Origin: Theocolax elegans
Lineage: Eukaryota > Arthropoda > Insecta > Hymenoptera > Cerocephalidae
Length of the DNA: 64,000 bases
Reading direction: 5' to 3'
NCBI GenBank assembly: GCA_026168455.1
Contig: CM047428.1
Coordinates: 15,905,313 to 15,969,312 of the forward strand
Positions within the stretch are counted from its first letter, which is position 1. Every line of letters starts with the position of its first letter. The position numbers and the translations under genes were made by a program. Below the pieces are notes generated by a model. It was not told where the DNA came from and did no database searches. It was given only the letters and a program-made list of their open reading frames with translations. This document shows positions 1 to 12,433 of the stretch, one piece after another.

Positions 1-1469
1 TATAATGTTATTCAAATATATAGAAGATTATAAAAATACTTGTCCTCTTGTACGCATTCAGTTGTATTTTTTTTTTAGAAATTAGTTGATTTTAACGATC
101 AAACCATTACAATTGGATACATGGTAACTCCTCATTATCATCACAGATAATTATCTGTAAACTTTTCAGTTTTTATGGGTTTGAAGTTTCTTTTTAGATT
201 CCATGACAATTTAAAACTTGTCAATTTCAAAATTAAAAAAAAAAAATAAAAAATTGATAAAAACTCTTGCGTGCATGGATATAAGATTATACATATTACG
301 TTTTAATAATATTATATATTCTTATTTAGTCATTTAGTAATATTTTTTTAGTTTAATTCAATAGATTGCGCGTTGACTTGATGTAGTCTTAATCAGATAT
401 TGATAAACATGCTGAATAATCAAAATTAACTAATTGTATGAATATATTTATCAAGCGATTTAATGAATTAATAAATATAGTATATATACGTGTGCAAAGA
501 ATAGTTTTGTTGAGATAATAACATAATCGAACATAAAATACGCCAAACCGCAACCGTATGTATTTGATAAATTCGCGATAACCATACATGTACGATTAAA
601 TAATTAAATTTAAACTTTGACTCGAATTTTGAACTTAATTATGCAATACAATATTTTTAATAAATCGTTTATGCATCGTTTACGAAAATTCGACCAAAGT
701 TTTGTTTCCAAAAAAATTGCATTTTAAAAAAATACGCCTTTTATCTCTCGCGTATATATTATGTATAAAATATATTACGTCAATATAGAAACAGTCATTT
801 AAATTCCATAAATTGTGAATTACGATTGTAAATATTTATGATTGCACAGAACGTAGACATTTCTTCATCAAATATTAGGTAGCATTGTCAATAATAAATT
901 TTGTGAAATATAAGATTTTATACTAATTTGATCAATAAATTAAATGGAACGCGTTACAAAAAGAAATTAATCGAGTACAATATACTCCTTTATAATGATA
1001 ATGATGAAAATAATAATGATGAAAAACGTATATAATGATGAAAATTCGAAAATGATAGTAAAGGTAAAATAAGCATCTTTAATACGTCTATTCGACAGAG
1101 AATATATATTGATTCGCAATCTCGCATCAGTAAAATCTAGTGATATCGAAAATTCCATCTGCTCGCACGTCGACGACTCATCATCATGACTTCCCGCACA
1201 CGAAATCCTGTTTATTCTCCCGCCGCAGTATCGACGAACATATAACACGCGAAGAAAAAGTACAGCGATGGCTTTGCAAAAGAAAATACATACACTCATA
1301 ATAGATCGGGGGGAAACACAGTAGGAAAGAGCAGGGAAAATTTATACACGCATTCGTCTGAAATCTAGAAGAGCCGTTACATAAAACTACATTCGGTAGT
1401 ACGTATGTATATCGTGAAATTCACAAGCTGACGCGTGATTGATGCATGCGACTTTTCATCAGGATATAT
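1..1469. other. AT-rich non-coding stretch, no gene seen
   Basis: This segment is very AT-rich with short homopolymer runs. Open frames on both strands are short and of biased composition, and none resembles a known protein. It could be intergenic sequence or part of a long 5' intron of the downstream receptor gene; the sequence does not decide between these. Confidence 0.5.
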
Positions 1470-1540
1470 TTGTGTGTGTGTGTCTATGTATGTATGTATG
1501 TATGTATGTATGTATGTATGTATGTATGTATGTGTATATA
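1470..1540. repeat. (TG)n/(TATG)n microsatellite
   Basis: A short TG run passes into a TATG tetranucleotide array. Apparent cysteine/tyrosine/methionine-rich open frames across it on both strands come only from the repeat. It ends about 10 bases before the foldback element that follows. Confidence 0.95.
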
Positions 1541-1550
1541 AACATATACT

Positions 1551-2617
1551 TACACTACCGGTCAATTGCTTTTGCCCACTTCGACTCAATTTTACCCGTT
1601 ACAAAAAGTATCATAACTTGGGTAAAAATTGAGATAAATAATCGTTCAACAGCTCATTTAAAAGCTTGAAGCAAGGGCTTTTTAATGGTTTACCGTGCCT
1701 ATTTAAATTTTTTGTTTTTTAATGTTTTTAACATAAAAATCAAAATGTATAAAATTCGGATTTTCTTGTTCGTCTTCATTTTAAAACTGCACTTCAACCA
1801 AACATCGGAAAATAATTTTATAAAAAGAATTGAAAAGCTTGAATCAAGAGCTTCCGAACGCACTATATTAACATTGTTTTAAAGTCCTTTTTACGTTTTG
1901 ACTGGTGGTTTTCTTTTTAAACACGTCTTTTCTTCAACTTTATGTATTTCGGAAGGATTAAATTTAAAATAAAAATGTCTAGGAGAAAAAATGTTTGATT
2001 TTATCTTAAGATTATGTACAAATTTTTTCAGATTGTTTAGAATTTTTTTTTTTAATTTATATAGTTATATATAGTTTAGAAAAGTCTTTATAATCAATTC
2101 ATTTATCAAATTAAAAAAAAAAAAATTCTAAACAATCTGAAAAAATTTGTACATAATCTTAAGATAAAATCAAACATTTTTTCTCCTAGACATTTTTTTT
2201 TTAAATTTAATCCTTCCGAGATACATAAAGTTGAAGAAAAGACGTGTTTAAAAAGAAAACCACCAGTCAAAACGTAAAAAAGACTTTAAAACAATGTTAA
2301 TATAGTGCGTTCGAAAGCTCTTGATTCAAGCTTTTCAATTTTTTTTATAAAATTATTTTCCGATGTTTGGTTGAAGTGCAGTTTTAAAATGAAGACGAAC
2401 AAGAAAATCCGAATTTTATACATTTTGATTTTTATGTTAAAAACATTAAAAAACAAAAAATTTAAATAAGCACGGTAAACCATTAAAAAGCCCTTGCTTC
2501 AAGCTTTTAAATGAGCTGTCGAACGATTATTTATCTCAATTTTTACTCAAGTTATGATACTTTTTGTAACGGGTAAAATTGAGTCGAAGTGGGCAAAAGC
2601 AATTGACCGGTAGTGTA
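1551..2617. mobile_element. Long foldback element with Tc1/mariner-like ends
   Basis: The left arm (from 1553) and right arm (to 2615) are nearly perfect reverse complements, each about 520-530 bp, meeting around 2085-2100 with almost no loop. The outer ends read ACACTACCGGTCAATTG and its complement, flanked by TA on both sides, as expected for a TA-inserting Tc1/mariner-type element. The same 65-codon open frame appears once in each arm with only two residue differences; it has no transposase features and simply mirrors the palindrome. High arm identity suggests recent insertion or gene conversion. This is a non-autonomous element; the parent transposase is not visible. Confidence 0.88.
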
Positions 2618-4091
2618 CTAAACTTATATATCACGAGCTTGCGGGTGCCACGTGGATTTTAAAAGTAATTTTTTTTATTATTTGAATTGTGATATACTTT
2701 TGTGCTGTTGCTCTTCGTGTTGTCGAGTATAGTGGGCTTCGAATAATATCGTTTGTATCTAATATCTAATGCACTCGTTGAATGAAAATTACGAGTTATG
2801 TAAAACCTGACGCACAACATTGGTCATATTTTTGTTCGACAAATAAAAATAGACGTTGATGCATTCTTTTTTTTTCTTTTTTTTTTCGTTCACTAATGTA
2901 ATACTCCTCCACCAGTAATTTGCAACTAGTTGAACAGAAGACAAAGTTTAAATAATACCGGAAGAACAACACATGAGACGTCGATAATAATTTAAATTAA
3001 ATAGCTTCTACACTATTTTCTTTTTTTTCTTGTAAATATCAATTTCATTGCTATACAGGTGCATTTCGTACAATATGTGCTCGCGTGAGAATATTTAATT
3101 AAACTATTACATCCGGTTTAAATTTACTGTAGGGCATCCAAGCCACTCATTTATTTTTTCATTCGCGCGCGTGATCGAAAATTTGCGGTTGAATTCGCTC
3201 TCGATACGGTTGATGGATTTACTTCTTCGATACATCTTAATTTATTTACCTTTCGAACGAGTATATTCGTAAAAAGTGTTTGATTTTACTTTTATCCCTG
3301 TAACTTATGATAATTTACAGTTAATTATTAAATTTTAAATAAAATAAATTTTATATACATATATTTGCTTAAAATTGTTTTTCGTAAGTTTATATATACA
3401 TATAAAAATACGTAGTTTTGGGCCAATAAAATCGTTGCCTTACAAAAATGATCTTCCAAAGGAGATAAAAAAATGGACGGTCGAAAACTCCGAGTGGTGA
3501 AAAAAAGAAATGCCGATACCCGGCTCGAGTTTAATCCTTATACAATTGATGAAAATACCGATGTCATATCGAGCGTTTGATATTCCGGGTGCTTATCTAT
3601 ATCCATCGGATTAAGAGACTTGAATTCCAGGTGAAAGAATTAACGACCCCCGGTCGACCGATTATTATACAACGATATATATATATATATATGTATATAT
3701 AGAAAAATAAAAGGAAGACGAAGGAGGAATCTGAAATGCGAATTCCTAGAACGAAGGGTATATATATATAAAACCGCCTCGTTCTGCTTAATGAAGATCC
3801 GCGAAATAAAAAGTCGCCTTTTATAGGTTGTATCAGGCAGTTCCAGCGGATTTTGTATTATGCAAATCCACCGGGCTTCTTTACGGCCGTCCAAACTGGC
3901 TCTTCGAGACTTCCAAGGGGAAGAAATAGACTCTACAAATTCGTCCACTGGGACTTGTCATTTTTTCTCTTCCCTGCAGCGCTTTTATCTTCCACCCTTT
4001 TTCTTTATAGGCTTAATGATCTTTTATACATGCAGAATTTAACGACGATTCTTCTCTAATAAGTCTAATCCGGATGTTGATACACGCACAC

Positions 4092-4122
<31 letters not shown>

Positions 4123-7100
4123 TTCTTGTCTCTCTCGAAGTACAATGAATTAACCCTAACTGATGTATAGCAACGATTATCAATGAATAGTGTATCTAAT
4201 TAATATATATATATATATATATACGCATACTTTTTGTAAAAGATCGTCGCGCGCGTTAAATTTTCGCTGACAATACACATTTTCACTAAAATTCGAAAAA
4301 AAGAAGAAAAGTATAAACTAAATAATAAGCTCAATATCGAATACATTATTTCATTGTTTCAATAGCGCGCATATATATGCGCCAACGAAAGAAATGACGC
4401 GAGTGAGTTATCGCCTCGTTCGCCGCGGCACCGTGGGAAAACAACCTTATAAAGAATTACGCGCGTATAATCACGCGTTTTATTTCTTGGAAGTAAGGTA
4501 GCGCCGATCGCGCCCCGGAATTGGACTCCACAACGGAATTCAAGAGCTTCGGGATGGCTCGCATTCGCTGGAATCTCGAAGGTATATATACAAAGACTTT
4601 GCGATGAAGCAGAAAAAGAAGTTGATACGGAGAATGTACCAGGGCTTAACTTAAGTTTTACGCAACTTCACGTAATTCTAAATATATATTTTTTTAAATA
4701 TTTTTCTATAAGTATATGGAATAGTAAAAAATCGGTCGCTATTACTGAATAGTGAATACTTACTAATTAAATAGTTATTATTCACTTAATATATAAAAAA
4801 GTATTCACTATTATACACGAGTTGATAGATGTAATATTTCATTGGCGCATCGTTAAACTTTGTCTAGATAAATAGACTCCTTAACGAAAAAAATCGATAA
4901 TTTACTACCATAGATAATCGCCAACTTCAATGTAGGTATCCCGTTGCATTTTATAACGCATTAAATATTAACAAAATAGAGGAAAATAATGAGGGAAATA
5001 TATAGAAAAGCAACTGGGGGGGAAAAGCTCGATGAACGCGTTACATGCCATCCACGGTATGTAACGTTGAGTTTGTGCTTCGTTTCTTTCTCGTTTACTT
5101 CCCATTCAAGCACGACGCTTTCGTGGATGGGATGCTTCTATGACTTTGTCCACGGTAGTTATTATGTAATTGGTTGCGCGTGTAATTCACTCTTGTTCGG
5201 TGTACCTTTTTTCTTACATCGGGGTGTGTATTTTCTAGAGGATTATAGGGTTCTCTTGTTCTTTTTTTTTTCTTTTACAGTGTTCGATTTTACTATGCTT
5301 TACTTGAGAAGATTTTTTTTCCCGGAATGAAGCGGAAAGTACGTTTTTACGCGGAAAATTTGTTTGCACTTTATTAACTCGTCAGACTGAAAGTAGATAG
5401 CAGCAGTTTTTTCTATCATTGGTTAATTACATGTTGAGAAATTTCTTTGGTGAATATATACGTGTATATATCTGTTAAAACGACCGAGAAGAGTTTGTAA
5501 TTCTTGTTTAAGAGACAAGAGCTGTCAATATCTTTTTACCTCGCGTTTTTCCTTCAATTTATATACAAATTATTGCTTTGTGTATTAAATTTTCTTCGAC
5601 GGGAATATTTTTTCAGTGGTAATCTTACTTTTTCTTTGTGTATATTAAATTGATCGAGAGAGGCTTTTTCTTGTTTCGAATGACTAAGCAAATGATAATT
5701 TATTAGCACTCAAGGCATTATTTCCTATACGTTTAGACTAAAATTAGAATCGAACTTTATCTCTATGAACGATATTTCACATTTTGCAACCTTCATTCAT
5801 TAGGTTAGTTAACGAAGTGTTATTCGAATGTTTATTCTATTGCATATTCTGGAAATCACGCTACGAGAGTAAGTTTTGTTTGTAAGATTCTCATTTCACA
5901 TTGTAACGCATACGTATATATTTAATTTATCCCGTTTATTACCATTATTATGTAATTTATCGAACTACAAACACATTTTTTTGTTAAGTAAATATTATTT
6001 ACCGCAATCTATGTATTTTAACTGAGAAAATCGGGAGAATTCACCTCGCGTTATACTTATATTTAAACAATCTATCTATAACGAATGATAAAGAAAAACA
6101 GCTTGATATATCTGATTGCATGTAAAATAAACTCTTGTAACTTCGTAATCATAACAATATAACCTCTGAAGTTTCGCTTTGAATAACAAAATCTTTACCG
6201 AGGTAAGAAAAATTCTTATCTATTAATTTTCTTACTTTGTAAACGCCAATACACTGCGTTTACGCGCTTCTTAACACACGAATTGAAAATCGTTGAACGT
6301 TGCATCTATGCTGAAATTAAATTTTTGATTTCGTTTTCGCTACTTAAGATGTTTGCACACGAGATACATGAACTTACATGGCGCTCGGGTTATTTATGAC
6401 TTATTTTTTTTCAAGCGTCATTATCAGCCTTGGAGCAGTTGCGAGCAATATTTAGACTGGTTTATCGTTTATTCGGTTACGAGTATAAAATGGAAAATCC
6501 AAATATATGATTTTTATTGTTATTTTTTTTTAAAAAATACAAATCCAATCGATCACTTCAATATATAATTTAATTAAATTTTTTATGTTACGAATGTTTT
6601 ACATATACCGTTTAAATAAAATATTTGAATAATAAATAGTCATATTCATAATATCTGTATATGTAAAATATAATGAAAATATATAATGATATAAGTTCTA
6701 TAACTTTTTCCAACAAATCTAGTAGAAATTAAATAAGGAATTACCTTTCAATTTTCTTTTATTGAATGTTACGCTTTAATACTTCGGTTAATTTTAACAA
6801 GCGTAAATTCATAGTACAGAATGTCACTTTTTTATCTAGAATTTTATCCTTTCCGATAAATTGTTTTCCATGCACACTTATTAAACCTAGCTTATCGGTC
6901 TAAGTGTCTCATCCATATCTTAAAATTTAATTAGAAATTTTTTCGTTATAATTGCCATGCAAGTTTGTTAGACTAATAAAACTAAATTAAAAATGCGCAC
7001 AGTAAGCTCGCATGCACGTTTATAGTTAATTTACTTCTCTTTAAAAATAAGTAAACGATGAAAAAGGCGAATTACTTTTATAATTTTTGCGAAGTTGCCG

Positions 7101-10100
7101 CGTTATCTCGCATTATACGGGAGACACAACGATATAAGAGTTTTCGATCTCAGTCTCAAGTCACCGCGGCGCAACATTGTGATAGATAAGCATTGATGAT
7201 CGTCTCCCTATTTGCATGTTTCTTTTATAAAAACGCTCTACTAGTAAGTAACATTTTTATAGGTGCGAGCTTATCATTATTATTGAATATTGAAAAAAAT
7301 GTGTATATATATAGAATGTGAATTATAATTGCTAAGAAGAATAATATATTAGAAGGGTTGGCGATATGTTCCAACCAACGAGCATTATTTGATAGATTAA
7401 ATATTTTAAAATTCATAATAAAGAAAAGTGAAAAGTGATAAAAAAATCAGGCGAATAAATTTGACAAAACATTTTGTAACGATTTCTTGAGTGTGAACCT
7501 TGGTAAAAGTGTTAATTTTCTATTGACCCGAAAAAAAAAATAATAATAAAGTACGTGTGTTGCTATTTTAGCACAATCTACGTTCATTCTAGTCTAAACG
7601 AATCAACCTCATAACAAATACTCGTTGAATATTCTATACATTTTATTTTGCAATAAATATTGCAATTTTCTCGGAGTGTACGTCGCGTGTGTATGAAGTA
7701 ATAATGAAAACACGCAAGTTGTTCTATATTGTCTTTGTACAAACGACACATATACAGAGCAATTACAATTTCAAATAACCTACCGATGGAATCGCCTAAA
7801 ACGCACTGGATTCACGGTGTATACATTATTCTTACTAAACAAAGAGACATTAACATCGTACAGAAGCGGCACATACTCGCGTAAATAGAGAGCCGAAGAT
7901 AACAGTACCATCAACACTCCCCTTACCGTTTCCCTCTCTTTCTCGCCACATTCTCCCGAATATGACGCGATTTCGATTGGTATCGTTCACTCTTAGAGCG
8001 CGAAAAAAAAAAACATCTGACATTATCAATTCCCCAATATGTATGTGGATAAGCGAAAGAAGTTTTTCGACGTTGTCGTAATCGACGAAGCGCACACACA
8101 ACAAGATACGGCGAAGCTCGTGCGAGTGCACCGGATTCGCGATTTTGTACATGCAAATACACCGGCATTAATATGTGCAAAGAGAAATGCCCGCGAGGTG
8201 AAAATATAACGCATGGATTTATTCAGATCGATGGTAGGTAGATCCAACTGTGTGTGCGATCTCGGTTCCGTAAATCGGGGGTGAGGATCATGAATATGCT
8301 GATTCTTTATTTTTTTTTCTTTTCGGTATATATTTCGGTTTTCCTCCCGCGCACATTTTTATTCTCCCGCTTAAATATTTTCGTTTCACCGCTCGAGAGT
8401 ATACACACACACACACGCTTCGAGTTATCTGAATATACGTGCTATATAATTTCTACATATAGCGATTGCAGTTATATATTTTCCACTGATAACAACTCGT
8501 TTAATGTAGGCATTGATAAAATTGCATAAGTTAACCCTGACTTAAACTGATTTTAGGATGGAAATGTTTTTCGCGTTATGAAGCTTTAATTATTTTCGCC
8601 TTTATCATTTCGTTGCGATGTTAATTCAAGATTTTTTTTTTTGCAGGTGACGTCCATTGTATTTGCGAACACTAGATTTACGAAAGTTTCAGTGCTCCGT
8701 TTTTCCCCTATAATCGCGCCGCCTCGACTCGATTCGTAAAAGTTTCGAATGAAAACTGGTGCGAGCTAGAATCATATATACGCAATCAGACATGTTCAAT
8801 TACAATTTTGAACGATTACGATGATTTATCGTACGATAACTTTTTATCCGATAGATATATATTTATTGTTCGATTTATCAATAATATTCCCGTTGGTATA
8901 CGTTATGTTATTAACGAAAATACATTATGCTCAGTTGCGAAAGTTACGTTGATCATAATGCTCTACGTTATGTAACATATTATTTGTTTTTCTTTTCGAT
9001 TTATCTAAACGTACGATCCATCTAATCGTATTCATTATGATTATGATAATATTCTACTTGTACACGACGAATCGTTCAACACTTCATTCATGAGTTGAAG
9101 TTATATCATGACTATGTGGATGTCATAAATTATTAAATTATTTACAATAGTAATATTTATTCAAAGTTTGCTGAAAAACGTAGTAGTAAAATGTATATAT
9201 GTTTTCTACGTTCTGATAAAAAAAGAATAAATTGACGATTCGGATCGCTTTTGACTAACCGTTCAAAACAAATCAGCTGTAGTATCTGTACAAACTTGAA
9301 ACAATTCACGCTCAGTTTAGCAGTGTTAAGAAGATTATCTACCCGCAGATCTTATCTATATTTGTACTTACCTTATCTCGTATTTGCCATTCATTTCGCG
9401 CGAAAACCTACATGCTTGTTTTCTCTATATACACCTATAGTAGAATTACACGTTTCTTAAACACGTATACGAAATCTTTATAACCCAAAATGGTTAGAAC
9501 GAACGTGCAAAAAGCAGGCATCTATACACACACACACACACACACTCTCACACGTACGTGTATAATACAGTAACCTATTATCCGCATTATGGTTCACATA
9601 GATGTGAGAGGGTTCCTTGTATTCGATTCGGTGAAAACGGGGATTTGCACGAGCAATTCGTAGCTATACGTTGTGTATACATATATACCTGTGAGTATTA
9701 GCGGTCCTTTTGAATGAGCTCCTTGTAATTCCGCGCGGAATATTCGGTTAAGGGGTTAGGCGTTCTCGAGAGCACAGGAAGACCCTCGTCATTTCGGGCC
9801 TCGGTCTCGCTTTGGCGCCTCGGTTAAAGAATGCACGCTGCGGATGTAGAAACGAAGAATGTGAATTAAAATGTACGGAGAAGAAGGAAGTCGATGCTCA
9901 AAGAAAAATGAGGAAAGTCTTTACAGAAGGGAATAGAATTTGTATATATAGAATCAATTTTTTTTTTCATTGAATATCTTCTGAATTAGTATATTGCAAT
10001 AAGTAAAGATCACTACAATTTTAAATCAAAGTTTCTTCGTATCGAGAATTAATAAAGTAGAAAGATTGTATGAGTAACAACAGACACTTATTATCATGCG

Positions 10101-10377
10101 ATAAATTAAAATTTTTTCAACTGATATTTTATTACTTATTATATTACTTATTATTTATTACTAATTTATTAATATTTATTCAACTAATATTATTTACTAT
10201 AAAAATAATGAGTAATGTATTCTATATTATTTTATGATTTCTTTTATAAAGAATAATTTTTACCTCAGTTGACAAAAATCGTCAAATAGCACTAAAACCT
10301 GATATATTTTATTTCAGTTGCACATATAGTTAAAACTCTATATAATGAATTTTCTAAAATACTTATCTTACTCAAGA
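2618..10377. other. Non-coding region with simple repeats
   Basis: No gene can be supported. Simple repeats include TA runs near 3677-3700 and 4204-4223, a CA tract at 4083-4122, and CA tracts near 8402-8416 and 9531-9544. A small hairpin pairs AATAGTGAATACTT near 4748 with its complement near 4800. GC-richer patches near 4390-4580, 7860-8280 and 9590-9880 could be regulatory DNA or untranslated exons, but no open frame in them has a recognisable domain. The receptor's missing signal-peptide exon could lie here unrecognised. Confidence 0.45.
4083..4122. repeat. (CA)n microsatellite
   Basis: A CA dinucleotide array of about 40 bases with a few CG interruptions near its 5' end. Confidence 0.95.
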
Positions 10378-10770
10378 TAATTGGGATGTCGAAGACAACT
10401 TACAGGGATCTACACTTTTCACACCATAAATTCTGTCGAAAATATTAAATTAAAAATCTGAATAATATTCATTCGGATTGCTTAAAACATACGAGAGGGC
10501 TCGAAGGATTGATTTTTTAAGTAAAAATAATTTTTGATAATAATCATTGAATAAACATTTTATAGTCGGTAATTTTTAATCAAAAAAGGCGTAATAATTC
10601 AACCCAAACATTGTAATATTAAATTATCGATTTCAAAATCTGAAAAAGTTTGGGTATATTGTTTAAAACATGCATAGGAGCCTGAAGGACATAATTTTTT
10701 TCAAAAACACATTTTTTAGTTAATAAAAATTATAACAAATAACCATTTTTAGACTTTGACATGCCGCTAA
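10378..10770 (-). mobile_element. TTAA-type MITE, copy A (inverted, degenerate)
   Basis: This is an older, inverted copy of the family also found at 33662, 44015, 44941 and 48741. It opens with the terminal motif GGGATGTCGAAGACAACTTACAGGGATCTACAC and closes with CCATTTTTAGACTTTGACATGCCGC, matching in reverse the ends of the fresher copies. The internal blocks about AAAACATG and TCTGAAAAA are also present. Divergence is clearly higher than in the other copies and the flanking TTAA is eroded. Confidence 0.75.
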
Positions 10771-12354
10771 AGAAAATTTGTTAGTTTAAAATTATTTGGT
10801 TTATTTACGTATTAATAACGAAAGGAAAAATGTAAAACGTAAAAGAAGGAAATATCCACTATACCGATTTGACGTTATTTCCTTCAATATCTTAACTTCG
10901 ACCGTCCTCTTCGGGAGCAGTTACATTGTATAGCGCCGAGAAAGCTTAAATGAATGTGAATGTAGGAGTCGACGGGCCAGCGAATATCCAGTTCTATGTA
11001 GGCGTGTGCGCTAATGACTCGAATTAAACTCGTTTCCTCGAGCGAGCGCAAGTGCGGTATTGCTCGCGGCTGATGTCTGCACTCGACTCGCGAATTTTCC
11101 CGTAATGGTAGAAATCCACCGCTGATACGAGTCTGTAGCTGTTTGCAGCTTCTTCCTTACCTTTTAAAGAGGAAGTATTCGGAATCTTGATTAATTAATT
11201 TTATAATCATGGTCAATTTTTAAGTGAATCTTTTTGGATTTACTCTTGACACAATATAGTTCATTCAATAGCTTTATTCTCTATGTTGAGCTACCTGATA
11301 ATAAGTACAGTTTGATTTTCTTGTATTAGAATACTACTCTGAAATAAGTATTATTTAAATAAAAATAATAACTTGAATAGATATTATTATCAATTATATT
11401 GTATCAATGAAATACTCGTCAGAAACTACATCTTTTCCATTAGCTACTCTACTATCAGCATAGTACATTTCCCTTGATAAGTGATGCGATGGCAACAATG
11501 TCTGGATAGGAAATGCTTAAATTATACGTGTATTGCAATGCTTCCGTATTCAGGACTTGTATGTATCTCTTCTAGAATTGGTTGACTATAATTTTTACAG
11601 CTAGTACAAGTACTTTTCTTAAAATGAAATTAAAAAATATCAATTAAGTGAAAAATATAAACTGAAATATGAATTGTAACAGCATGATATAAATCCTCTC
11701 GATTTGACTTTTCAGCATTGCAATCGTAACTCCGGAAAAGCGCAGAGTATTTCTCGACGGAATGAGAAAATTCCGCGAGACGTTATAATCGACCGCAAAG
11801 ACGTGACGTACGTTCTCGCAACACCTGTACACAAGCGCGAACTAACCGAAGCCCGTTTGCGTTTTGTCACCGAACAGTCAGTACAGAATAGAGGAAATTT
11901 TGTTCAGGTTATAAGACTAAAAGCTCTGTTTAAACTCTAAATATTAAATGTTGTAAACACTAACAAGATTAATAATGCACAATTAAATTTTTCGCAATTT
12001 ATCAACTGAGAAGCACTATTGATGTTTCTAGGCGATAGATGCGTAGTTTGAGATTAATTGTTTTCAAAAAATGATTAAAATTTTTTAAACTACTTCACCA
12101 CATATGTTGAAGTATAATTAACTTAACGTAATCACTTTCACATTTTGCACAATCATAGATTTTGTCAAGAGCAATAATGTTTTCATATATTATTTAAATT
12201 TTAATATAAAACATTTATTTTGGTAAAAATAGTACTGTTACTCAAACAACTAATATGTTATCAGAAATAACCAAATTAGGCATATAAAACTTTTAAAACA
12301 TTAGTTTGAGTATTACAGCTGTAGAAGTCATCTGTTCAATGTTACTGCTATATC
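10771..12354. other. Non-coding; one unexplained open frame near 11.7-11.9 kb
   Basis: A GC-richer patch lies at about 10860-11160. At 11704-11940 (+) a 78-codon open frame has a mixed, protein-like composition and higher GC than its surroundings, but I recognise no domain and cannot show splice sites or expression. I therefore do not call it a gene. Confidence 0.4.
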
Positions 12355-12433
12355 CAGAGGTGGGCACTAACGGTGATACATCGCTGTATCTCGTTACTTC
12401 GTTCCAAAAGTATTGAAGATACTTGCCCACTTG
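12355..12433. mobile_element. Tiny hAT-like MITE
   Basis: The element starts CAGAGGTGGGCA and ends TGCCCACTTG, the inverted match of an hAT-type terminus. It is flanked by near-identical 8-base sequences, GCTATATC (12347-12354) and ACTATATC (12434-12441), as expected for the 8-bp target duplication of hAT transposons. At 79 bp it is only termini plus a short interior with the palindromic motif GATACATCGCTGTATC. It has no coding capacity. Confidence 0.72.

Noticed and set aside
1685..2483. Pair of 65-codon open frames on opposite strands, nearly identical
   Set aside because: They are mirror images from the two arms of the foldback at 1551-2617, not two genes.
4989..5330. 113-codon plus-strand frame with hydrophobic runs, considered as the receptor signal-peptide exon
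   Set aside because: The hydrophobicity comes from T-rich DNA late in the frame, there is no N-terminal signal peptide, and I see no suitable phase-1 donor.
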